From Pirellulaceae bacterium (lineage in GTDB: Bacteria > Planctomycetota > Planctomycetia > Pirellulales > Pirellulaceae): 5,025 nucleotides of DNA. Position numbers and translations under genes: made by a program. The notes beneath the pieces are model-generated. The model saw nothing but the letters and a program-made list of their open reading frames with translations, searched no databases and was not told the DNA's origin. This document shows positions 1-5,025 of the stretch, piece after piece (position 1 is the stretch's first letter; every line of letters starts with the position of its first letter). The stretch lies in assembly GCA_013002105.1 (NCBI GenBank), contig JABDKS010000866.1, positions 1 to 5,025 on the forward strand, given 5' to 3'.

Positions 1-180
1 ATGTACACGATCGTTGCCTTCGAGGGTGTCCGCATTTTGGATGTCAAACTGACCGGACCAAAGAAAAAGAAACACGTGACCATTCAACCAGCCAAAACTC
101 TTGCCCGCGGTGCGATCATCGACACCACCGGTTCGTCCAACAGCAGCTACTTACTGACACCCGTCATGTTGATGGACTAA
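1..180 (+). CDS. C-terminal end of a Tad pilus-associated protein (TadG-like), 5' partial
   Basis: Frame 1 is open from the first base to a TAA at 178-180 and gives 59 residues. The ATG at base 1 is probably an internal methionine, because no upstream sequence is available to show a ribosome site and the fragment has no signal or membrane segment. It contains a beta-rich stretch (IVAFEGVRILDVKLTG), a lysine run (KKKK, residues 22-25), then VTIQP and a tail with TSYLL-type residues ending in PVMLMD. From memory, this ending resembles the C-termini of the TadG/vWA-type proteins that planctomycetes encode next to TadE-like pseudopilins. The TadE-like gene that follows 62 bases later on the same strand supports this. 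The fragment carries no diagnostic catalytic motif, so the family assignment is an inference. That it is coding is more certain than its name. Confidence 0.6.
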   Translation: MYTIVAFEGVRILDVKLTGPKKKKHVTIQPAKTLARGAIIDTTGSSNSSYLLTPVMLMD

Positions 181-284
181 CAAAACTCACATCGGAATCA
201 GCTGATTTCAAAAACACACCGCAATGCATTCTATCTGACACGATGATTCGCATGGCATCTTACGGAAAACATCGAGAATTCATC

Positions 285-710
285 ATGCGTATGGCATCCA
301 AAAAACGAAACCTCGCTTCGCGACGCACCGGTGCCGCGGTCGTCGAATTTGCGATCGTGGCTCCGTTGATGATCATGTTCACCTTTGGACTGATCGAGAT
401 CGGCCGAATTTCGATGGTCAAGCAGACCGCAACCCATGCCAGTCGGGAGGGCGCGCGCGCGGCGGTCCATCCGCTGGCCACTCAATCGTCGGTCGAACAA
501 CGTGTCGACGAAGAATTGATGCCGTTGTCGCTCGACAACGCCACGGTAGAAATCGATCCAGGTGCATTGGAGGCGATCGAACCGGGTGAGTTGGTCACCG
601 TTCGCGTCCGAATCGACATTTCCACGGTTAGCTGGATCCCCGGCTTCTTCAATTTTGCTGCGTCTGAAATCGTCTCCGAATCGACGATGCGTCGCGAAAG
701 CACCGAATGA
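285..710 (+). CDS. TadE-like pseudopilin (Tad/Flp pilus assembly)
   Basis: This is a small pseudopilin-like envelope protein of the TadE family, expected to be processed by a TadV-type prepilin peptidase and to act in Tad (Flp) pilus assembly. The signature is unambiguous: a basic leader ending RRTG, then AAVVEFAIVAPL with glutamate at +5 and phenylalanine at +6 after the cleavage glycine. One hydrophobic helix follows (to about FGLIEIGR), then the TadE-typical ASREGARAA segment and a periplasmic domain of about 85 residues ending in a charged tail. The frame is open from an ATG at 243 (155 residues). I prefer the ATG at 285 (141 residues, 16-residue leader) because GAGAA at 274-278 lies just upstream and the leader length is typical. 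ATG 291 is also possible. It probably belongs to a tad operon with the upstream partial gene. The mature domain lacks cysteines. The family call is firm; the start is uncertain. Confidence 0.9.
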   Translation: MRMASKKRNLASRRTGAAVVEFAIVAPLMIMFTFGLIEIGRISMVKQTATHASREGARAAVHPLATQSSVEQRVDEELMPLSLDNATVEIDPGALEAIEPGELVTVRVRIDISTVSWIPGFFNFAASEIVSESTMRRESTE

Positions 711-759
711 GTGCACCGAATGAGATCAACGCTGGACGATCGCCTCCTGGTCAGCCCAG

Positions 760-1251
760 CTAGCTTGTTCGCTCTTCCTCACGTGATCGATCTTCCCGAT
801 CCGCGTCACGATGCTCCGGCATGTCACTGAGATTCTTTCGCATTTGACCATCGCGATAAGATCGAAACATCAATGCGCAACCGGCCGCGAACAGCACAAA
901 CATTCCCAACAGATGGGTCAACTTGGTATCAATGATAAACCGAATGCGACTGAGGATCTCGATCGCCAAAATCGCGATGCCGGCATAGGTTAGCCACCAG
1001 GCCCACTTTCGATGCGCGTCGACGAACAGCGAGAACACACCGATAAAAAACGGGACGAACAAAATACCCATCGACGTGGTGTCGATCATTCGCCCCCGTC
1101 CATGGCCTCCGCCCATCGCTCCGGAGAAGACACCCCCGTGACCGGTCGCGACGCGCACCGAGTCAAAGAAGAAATAGACGCCGCCGACTGCCATCAGCAG
1201 ACCAAAAAAGAACAAGCCGACGCCGCCATCGGTACCGCCAGAACCTCTCAC
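760..1251 (-). CDS. Four-helix membrane protein of unknown function
   Basis: I recognise no characterised family, though the pattern resembles conserved planctomycete hypothetical membrane proteins. Using the start at 1251 (163 residues), a short glycine-rich N-terminus precedes helix 1 (about 11-30, VGLFFFGLL onward). Next comes a glycine/histidine/arginine loop (GGGHGRGR, 47-54), helix 2 (about 60-77, MGILFVPFFIGVFSLF), helix 3 (about 83-102, WAWWLTYAGIAILAIEIL) and helix 4 (about 112-130). The C-terminal tail of about 30 residues is highly charged (RDADREDRSREEE) and probably cytoplasmic. The frame stays open to a GTG at 1356 (198 residues). I prefer GTG 1251 because GGAGA (minus strand, 1263-1259) sits 8 bases upstream, and the extra 35 residues have no hydrophobic or family-like character. 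It lies downstream of purU in the same direction and converges with the tadE-like gene. The function cannot be assigned. Confidence 0.8.
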   Translation of the reverse strand: MRGSGGTDGGVGLFFFGLLMAVGGVYFFFDSVRVATGHGGVFSGAMGGGHGRGRMIDTTSMGILFVPFFIGVFSLFVDAHRKWAWWLTYAGIAILAIEILSRIRFIIDTKLTHLLGMFVLFAAGCALMFRSYRDGQMRKNLSDMPEHRDADREDRSREEERTS

Positions 1252-1258
1252 TCGCCAT

Positions 1259-1263
1259 TCTCC
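1259..1263 (-). promoter_or_regulatory. Ribosome-binding site that favours the GTG start at 1251
   Basis: The minus strand reads GGAGAATGGCGAGTG, which puts GGAG 8 bases ahead of an in-frame GTG. No comparable site precedes the GTG at 1356, where the upstream bases read AATTTTCG. This decides the preferred start of the membrane protein gene, shortening it by 35 residues against the longest frame. Confidence 0.55.
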
Positions 1264-1396
1264 ACAAGAACCATGTGCGTTACGCCCGTTTCCATCATAG
1301 ACGACGGCCGATTGAATTGCCTGATCAATCCAACCACCTTTCGGGGCGATTGTCACCGAAAATTCGCTAATTCAATCGTGGCAGCAGACTCGACCG

Positions 1397-2269
1397 CTAA
1401 GTTACACTCGCACTACGTTTGCGTGCGACGACGCGATGAAAGTGCAAATAGACTTCCCGGTCGACCACCCGTCGCACACCTTCGATCAAACAACGAGGTT
1501 CATTCTGCGATTCGCCTTGCGCTATGATTTCATCCAGCGGTGTCCCGGGCGAGACAGAAAAAGTCCGCTGGTTGATCGTCTGATTTCCGGCATCCAATTC
1601 GGGGATAATAAAGTGACAGGTCGCACCGTACGTCAACATGCGGGCGTTATGCGCATCATGATAAGGTCGAAACCCGGGAAAGCCCGGCAGCAGCCCGTGA
1701 TGCAAGTTAATAATCCGCCCACCGGCGAACTGCCAGCAGGTCGTCGCCGGTAGGATTCGCATGTAGCGTGCCAACACGACATAGTCGACATCGAATTCAT
1801 CCAACACGCCGACCATCGCTTCATCGTCCGCCGTGCCTTTCTCTTTGCCGATCATACGAAAGGGGATGTCAAACTCGTCGGCCAGTGGCGATAGTTTTTT
1901 TCGGTTCGAGATCAATACCGCCGCTTCCGCGTCGATGACGCCATCGCAAATCGCCTGCAACACGGCGCGCGGTGTATGTTCGACGTAGGTACAACAAACC
2001 GCCACGCGTGGTCGTTGCTGTCGTCGCTCGCTGCTCCAGACACGGATTGCCAGCCCGGTGTGCTCCCCGATCTGCCGCATCGCATCGGCCAATGGTGCGA
2101 ACTCGGCGGGCTCGATGTCCATTCGACAGAGCATGGCAAAGAGCTGCTCTTCGTCATGGTCATACATCTGGATCTCGGCGATACGGGCTCCTCGCCCGGT
2201 CACGTGGTGAATAATCGGATCGGCTAATCCCACATTATCGGGCCCAAGTGCAGTAATCACGACTTCCAT
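1397..2269 (-). CDS. purU: Formyltetrahydrofolate deformylase
   Basis: PurU hydrolyses 10-formyl-THF to THF and formate in the cytoplasm, balancing one-carbon pools and supplying formate for purine synthesis. The 290 residues are close to the usual 280-290. An N-terminal ACT-like regulatory domain (about 1-80, beginning VITALGPDNVGLADPI) leads into the formyltransferase fold (about 87-281). Family landmarks include FDIPF (133-137), DYVVLARYMRIL (162-173), the active-site segment INLHHGLLPGF (187-197), RPYH (201-204) and GATCHF (215-220). By alignment with PurN/PurU the catalytic triad is Asn188, His190 and Asp226, all present. The usual LDEGPII around the aspartate reads LDAGNQTI here. The ATG start at 2269 is supported by GGAG (2281-2278) 8 bases upstream. 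The unknown membrane protein follows on the same strand, so the two may be cotranscribed. A CxxCxxxCC protein is transcribed divergently. Confidence 0.93.
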   Translation of the reverse strand: MEVVITALGPDNVGLADPIIHHVTGRGARIAEIQMYDHDEEQLFAMLCRMDIEPAEFAPLADAMRQIGEHTGLAIRVWSSERRQQRPRVAVCCTYVEHTPRAVLQAICDGVIDAEAAVLISNRKKLSPLADEFDIPFRMIGKEKGTADDEAMVGVLDEFDVDYVVLARYMRILPATTCWQFAGGRIINLHHGLLPGFPGFRPYHDAHNARMLTYGATCHFIIPELDAGNQTINQRTFSVSPGTPLDEIIAQGESQNEPRCLIEGVRRVVDREVYLHFHRVVARKRSASVT

Positions 2270-2270
2270 T

Positions 2271-2281
2271 GGAGTGACTCC
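2271..2281 (-). promoter_or_regulatory. purU ribosome-binding site inside a small hairpin
   Basis: On the minus strand the bases read GGAGTCACTCC directly before the base preceding the purU ATG. GGAG is a good Shine-Dalgarno with 8-base spacing and can pair with CTCC to form a 4-bp stem with a 3-base loop. The site supports the start. Any effect of the hairpin on translation is speculative. Confidence 0.45.
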
Positions 2282-2342
2282 GAAATCAAGCTGTTGGTCG
2301 CTGGGGGAGAATCAATTTTTGCTGTGCATCACCGACTGAGTC

Positions 2343-2396
2343 CAATCAGCTGGCTTTCAATAGCTGAACTCAATCAGCTGGGTTCAAACAGCGGGG
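2343..2396. repeat. Degenerate tandem repeat of about 14 bp (CAATCAGCTGGNTT)
   Basis: Four imperfect units follow each other in the divergent spacer between purU and the YkgJ-family gene. CAATCAGCTGGCTTT is at 2343-2357, CAATAGCTGAACT at 2358-2370, CAATCAGCTGGGTT at 2371-2384 and a decayed CAAACAGCGGGG at 2385-2396. Units 1 and 3 share an identical 11-base core at 28-bp spacing and include the palindrome CAGCTG. The array could be a decayed minisatellite or a multi-site operator serving the two divergent promoters. The remainder of the 2270-2532 spacer shows no gene, and no convincing promoter hexamer pair was found. Confidence 0.6.
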
Positions 2397-2519
2397 ATTG
2401 GTGCTCTGGGTTCCCCTTTGCTAGTTTCTACGGACACACACCATAAACGAACCACCCAGATTCTCACAGATAACCTTGTTTTGACTTTGGTTTGCGTGAC
2501 CGGACTGCGATTTATCACT

Positions 2520-2525
2520 GGGGAG
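2520..2525 (+). promoter_or_regulatory. Ribosome-binding site setting the GTG start at 2533
   Basis: GGGGAG lies 7 bases upstream of the GTG at 2533. It is the strongest Shine-Dalgarno candidate on the plus strand of this window and justifies a GTG start for the CxxCxxxCC protein. Confidence 0.6.
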
Positions 2526-2532
2526 CTTACTA

Positions 2533-2997
2533 GTGCCAACTGCCACCTTACCGATCAAACGTCGCCGCAGCCAAGTTCCCAAGGGAGCCAATTTGTGCGA
2601 TTACTGCAACGCCAAGTGCTGTCGCTATTTTGCGTTGCCGATGGAGGAACCGGTCAATCGAAAAGACTTCGATTTCATCCGCTGGTATTTGTTACACGAT
2701 CGCGCGAGCGCCTTTGTCGATGACGACAACTGGTACCTTTTAGTTCACACGACTTGCAAACATTTGCAGGATGACCATCGCTGCGGAATCTACGAAACCA
2801 GACCTCAGATTTGCCGCGACTACACCACCGATGATTGTGAGTTCGAGGACGACTGGTGCTATGAAATGTACTTCGAAACTCCCGAGCAAATCGATGAATA
2901 CGCGGACGCCAAGCTGGGACCCCAATTTTCGGATCCCAATGCCGCCAAGCGTGATTCGCTTCGCAGTCGAAAACCAACCTCCCTCCCGATGCTCTAA
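2533..2997 (+). CDS. YkgJ-family CxxCxxxCC putative zinc/iron-binding protein
   Basis: This 154-residue protein belongs to the widespread YkgJ (CxxCxxCC) family, presumed cytoplasmic metal-binding proteins of mostly unknown role. The cluster C22-x2-C25-x3-C29-C30 (LCDYCNAKCC) is followed by C75 in TTCKHL and C84-GIYETRPQIC94-RDY. This last is the family's hallmark C-x-IY-x2-RP-x2-C block, in which the first cluster and the later cysteines are thought to bind one metal site. Two further cysteines (C102, C109) lie in an acidic stretch (DDCEFEDDWC) and may be lineage-specific. The N-terminus is short and basic (IKRRR), with no signal peptide or membrane helix. The GTG start has GGGGAG 7 bases upstream. 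Transcription diverges from purU, and hisS follows 175 bases downstream, so a shared operon with hisS is possible but not shown. The family call is firm; the molecular function is unknown. Confidence 0.9.
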   Translation: MPTATLPIKRRRSQVPKGANLCDYCNAKCCRYFALPMEEPVNRKDFDFIRWYLLHDRASAFVDDDNWYLLVHTTCKHLQDDHRCGIYETRPQICRDYTTDDCEFEDDWCYEMYFETPEQIDEYADAKLGPQFSDPNAAKRDSLRSRKPTSLPML

Positions 2998-3019
2998 TCG
3001 ACCTCAGCGGGTACCTTCA

Positions 3020-3043
3020 ACAGGACGACAATTGACATCCTGT
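3020..3043. promoter_or_regulatory. 24-bp imperfect palindrome upstream of hisS, overlapping TTGACA
   Basis: The bases ACAGGA (3020-3025) and TCCTGT (3038-3043) form perfect 6-bp arms around a CAATTG centre. Twenty of the 24 positions are symmetric. A consensus -35 hexamer TTGACA occupies 3032-3037, but no good -10 box lies 16-18 bases downstream. It may be an operator, a promoter element or chance. The site is 23 bases past the YkgJ-family stop and 129 bases ahead of the hisS ATG. I see no other structure in the 2998-3172 spacer. Confidence 0.35.
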
Positions 3044-3172
3044 CAGTGCGCTCATCTGCAACCGACCAGTTTCTGTTCCATTGACGTTCACGCCCATGCT
3101 CCCGCGCACGTGACGACGATGCTGCATTCTTCATTCGATCATCCATCAACGGTCCGATAGGCCGTCCCGAAT

Positions 3173-4516
3173 ATGTCTTTAATTCGCCCCCGCACTCTGA
3201 ATGGATTCCGTGATTACTTGCCCGCTGCGATGATCCCGCGCGAGCAAATGATGCAGACCGCTCGCGAAGTCTTCCGAAGCTATGGGTTCGCACCCATCGA
3301 CACGCCAACGTTGGAATACCTGGAGATATTGACTGGCAAGGGAAGCGACGAAACAGATCGACAAATCTATCGCTTTCAAGACAACGGCGGGCGCGATGTG
3401 GGAATGCGGTTTGACTTGACCGTACCGCTGGCTCGATTTGCCGCACAACACATCAACACCTTGGGCACACCCTTTAAACGTTATCACATCGCACCGGTCT
3501 GGCGCGGTGAGCGTCCACAAAAGGGTCGCTATCGTGAGTTCATGCAATGCGACTTTGACACCATCGGTACCGAGTCAGTGTTGGCCGATATCGAAGCCGT
3601 CGCGGTGATTAACCGCTTGCTTGAAGCGATTGGGTTCGACCGCTTCACGATTAGCATCAACAATCGTAGTGTTTTGACCGGTTTGCTGGAGCACCTGGGT
3701 TTAGCCGACAAATCGGTTCCCATTCTTCGTTCGCTGGACAAGTTGACCAAGATTGGCCAAGAACGCACTGCCGCGGAAATGTGCGAAGCCGCCGAAATCG
3801 AATCGTCGCAAGCCGATGCCGTTCTGAAACTGGCCCAGTGCAGCGGTGACGCTCAATCCATCTTTGATCAGTTACCGGCGATTACAGGCGGCGACCCGAC
3901 CGCAGGCGGCGGAATCGAGCGGCTGAAAGACATCTACGACGGCGCCGTCGCCTCGGGTGTCCCAACCAAGCGACTGAAAGTCGATGTGTCGATTGCTCGC
4001 GGACTGGACTATTACACAGGCGTGATCTTCGAGACAACACTCGATGACCTACCTAGTATCGGCAGTGTTTGCAGCGGTGGCCGGTACGATAACTTGGCAG
4101 GGCTGTACACCAAACAACACTTGCCCGGTATCGGCGCCTCGCTCGGGCTCGATCGGTTGCTCGCCGCGATGGAACAATTGGAACTGCTACCCACCGCATC
4201 CACGCCCGCACCCGTATTCGTCGCCTATTTTGACAAGGCACATCGCGACGACTATTTGCGATTGGCTGCCAACTTGCGCGGCGCCGGCCTCGGCGTCGAA
4301 GTCTATCCCGACGCCAAAAAACTCGGTGCACAGCTGAAGTACGCTGACTCGCACGGTTTCACCGTTGCGTTAATCGCCGGAGGCAGCGAATGGTCCCAGT
4401 CGCGCATCCAAGTCAAAACCCTGCAAACACAAGCCAAACAAGACGTCGCCTACACGCACGATGATCCCGATGCATTGGTCGCTGCGATCAAACAGGTAAT
4501 TTCGCACCCACAATGA
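3173..4516 (+). CDS. hisS: Histidine--tRNA ligase (HisRS)
   Basis: This cytoplasmic class II synthetase charges tRNA-His with histidine. The 447 residues match the bacterial size (about 420-450). The catalytic core opens with RPRTLNGFRDYLP (5-17). Motif 1 is around 31-48, and motif 2 spans 101-132 with the ATP-binding Arg111 in APVWRGERPQKGRYREF. The histidine-binding signature RGLDYYTGVIFE is at 276-287, the second histidine loop SGGRYDNL at 301-308, and motif 3 GIGASLGLDRLL at 319-330. The insertion domain lies between motif 2 and the RGLDYY block. The C-terminal anticodon-binding domain (about 345-447) carries the GVEVYPDAKKLGAQLKYA block. Motif 2 continues YREFMQCDFDTIG, nearer to eukaryotic/archaeal-type HisRS than to the E. 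coli form. The ATG at 3173 fits the family N-terminus but has no Shine-Dalgarno. A CinA-domain gene follows 87 bases later. Confidence 0.97.
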   Translation: MSLIRPRTLNGFRDYLPAAMIPREQMMQTAREVFRSYGFAPIDTPTLEYLEILTGKGSDETDRQIYRFQDNGGRDVGMRFDLTVPLARFAAQHINTLGTPFKRYHIAPVWRGERPQKGRYREFMQCDFDTIGTESVLADIEAVAVINRLLEAIGFDRFTISINNRSVLTGLLEHLGLADKSVPILRSLDKLTKIGQERTAAEMCEAAEIESSQADAVLKLAQCSGDAQSIFDQLPAITGGDPTAGGGIERLKDIYDGAVASGVPTKRLKVDVSIARGLDYYTGVIFETTLDDLPSIGSVCSGGRYDNLAGLYTKQHLPGIGASLGLDRLLAAMEQLELLPTASTPAPVFVAYFDKAHRDDYLRLAANLRGAGLGVEVYPDAKKLGAQLKYADSHGFTVALIAGGSEWSQSRIQVKTLQTQAKQDVAYTHDDPDALVAAIKQVISHPQ

Positions 4517-4603
4517 TCGCGAACGCACCTCGATCACTGGCGTACTCGCAGGACGGGATTCATTCGAAAAATTGCTATTTATCAACCTCACCCAGGGTGT
4601 CGG

Positions 4604-5025
4604 ATGAATTCCCCCGCCGAACTTGAATCACAGCTGACCGATACCTGTGAAACTTGCGCGCGGCTTCTGAGTCAAACGTCCAATAAACTGATCTTTGCCG
4701 AAAGCTGCACATCGGGCCTGCTCGCTGCATCCCTTTCGCTAATCCCTGGAATTTCAAACGTTTTTTGCGGATCTTATGTCACCTATCGCGAGTCGCTGAA
4801 GACCGACGCGTTGGGCGTCCACCGCGAAACACTCGATCAATTCACCGCTGTCAGCCGTCCAACGACACTCGAGATGCTCAGCGGATGTCTCGACCGCTGC
4901 ACCGAAGCGACGGTTGGACTGGCAATTACCGGGCATTTAGGCCCTGATGCACCACCGGAACTCGATGGCGTCGTCTTCATCGCTTGCATGACCAGATGTG
5001 ACCCGAAACCGATCGAGCGACAACT
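4604..5025 (+). CDS. pncC: CinA C-terminal-domain protein (NMN deamidase-like), 3' partial
   Basis: The reading frame gives 140 codons and is cut by the window edge, so the total length is unknown; stand-alone CinA-C proteins are usually about 160-200 residues. The family (PncC/CinA-C) deamidates nicotinamide mononucleotide in the pyridine nucleotide salvage cycle. The N-terminus (about 1-27) is a polar helix, then LIFAESCTSGLLAASLS (29-45) matches the AESCTGG signature with the second-last glycine replaced by serine. Next come IPGISNVFCGSYVTY (47-61), then Lys66 and ALGV (69-72). TAVS (81-84) stands where GAVS is usual, and AITGHLGPD (107-115) where TGIAGPGG is usual. Ser34 and Lys66 sit where the catalytic Ser-Lys pair is expected. 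The N-terminal CinA (COG1058) domain is absent, since the ATG directly precedes this domain. The start has only a weak AGGGTG (4594-4599), 4 bases upstream. The family is clear; activity is less certain given the altered motifs. Confidence 0.85.
   Translation, partial: MNSPAELESQLTDTCETCARLLSQTSNKLIFAESCTSGLLAASLSLIPGISNVFCGSYVTYRESLKTDALGVHRETLDQFTAVSRPTTLEMLSGCLDRCTEATVGLAITGHLGPDAPPELDGVVFIACMTRCDPKPIERQ

Noticed and set aside
231..716. 161-codon minus-strand frame antisense to the tadE-like gene
   Set aside because: It is an exact shadow of a gene with a clear prepilin signature. Its translation is rich in Arg, His and Asp, with no domain or ribosome site.
731..760. GCTGG...CCAGC inverted repeat between the converging genes as a terminator
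   Set aside because: The arms are only 5 bp with a 20-base loop and no T-tract on either strand.
707..763. Tiny frame starting at ATGA over the tadE-like stop (MSAPNEINAG..., 18 codons)
   Set aside because: The ATG arises from the 13-bp duplication, the peptide is very short, and no homologue is known to me. The overlap is probably coincidental.
1250..1339. Short minus-strand frame (ending HMVLVENGE) whose stop overlaps the GTG at 1251 as GTGA
   Set aside because: It looks like a coupled leader peptide, but it has no well-spaced ribosome site of its own and is under 30 codons.
1012..1527. 171-codon plus-strand frame across the membrane protein and the end of purU
   Set aside because: It overlaps two well-supported minus-strand genes, and its hydrophilic, low-complexity composition is typical of an antisense shadow.
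2481..2518. Promoter for the YkgJ-family gene (TTGACT or TTGCGT with TATCAC)
   Set aside because: Spacers of 26 and 15 bases do not fit a sigma-70-type promoter, and planctomycete promoters are poorly predicted by eye.
2771..3160. 129-codon plus-strand frame running past the YkgJ-family gene
   Set aside because: Most of it is out of frame with a protein bearing conserved cysteine motifs, and the part beyond 2997 shows no recognisable domain.
2994..3446. 150-codon minus-strand frame overlapping the start of hisS
   Set aside because: It is antisense to the conserved HisRS N-terminus and has no family features.
4514..4536. TGATCG...CGATCA inverted repeat over the hisS stop as a terminator
   Set aside because: A 6-bp AT-containing stem with an 11-base loop and no following T-run is too weak to call.

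Overview
The window most likely comes from a planctomycete of the Pirellulaceae (Rhodopirellula-like) group. This is inferred from gene content and protein style, not from a database search: a Tad-type pilus gene pair, a HisRS with a YREFxQCDFD motif 2, a CinA-type protein reading TGHLGPD, long gaps between unrelated genes, moderate GC and uneven use of Shine-Dalgarno sites. It looks like an ordinary chromosomal region. I see no phage, transposon, CRISPR, rRNA or tRNA signature.

Left part, plus strand: the C-terminal end of a protein that starts before the window (1-180), probably a TadG-like Tad pilus component. It is followed by a TadE-like pseudopilin with a clear prepilin cleavage site (stop at 708-710). 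These would act together at the envelope in Tad/Flp pilus assembly.

Middle, minus strand: purU (2269-1397), encoding formyltetrahydrofolate deformylase, followed in the same direction by a small four-helix membrane protein of unknown function (start probably 1251, stop at 760-762). The membrane protein gene converges with tadE. A divergent spacer of about 260 bases (2270-2532) holds a degenerate tandem repeat built on CAATCAGCTG.

Right part, plus strand: a CxxCxxxCC metal-binding protein of the YkgJ family (2533-2997), hisS encoding histidyl-tRNA synthetase (3173-4516), and the first 140 codons of a CinA C-terminal-domain (NMN deamidase-like) protein that runs off the window at 5025. The spacer before hisS contains a 24-bp imperfect palindrome overlapping a TTGACA hexamer.

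The genes do not form one obvious pathway. I found no convincing new system. The points worth a second look are small: the repeat and palindromes in the spacers, the altered LDAGN motif of PurU, the eukaryote-like HisRS motif 2, and start-site ambiguities in the tadE-like gene and the membrane protein gene.
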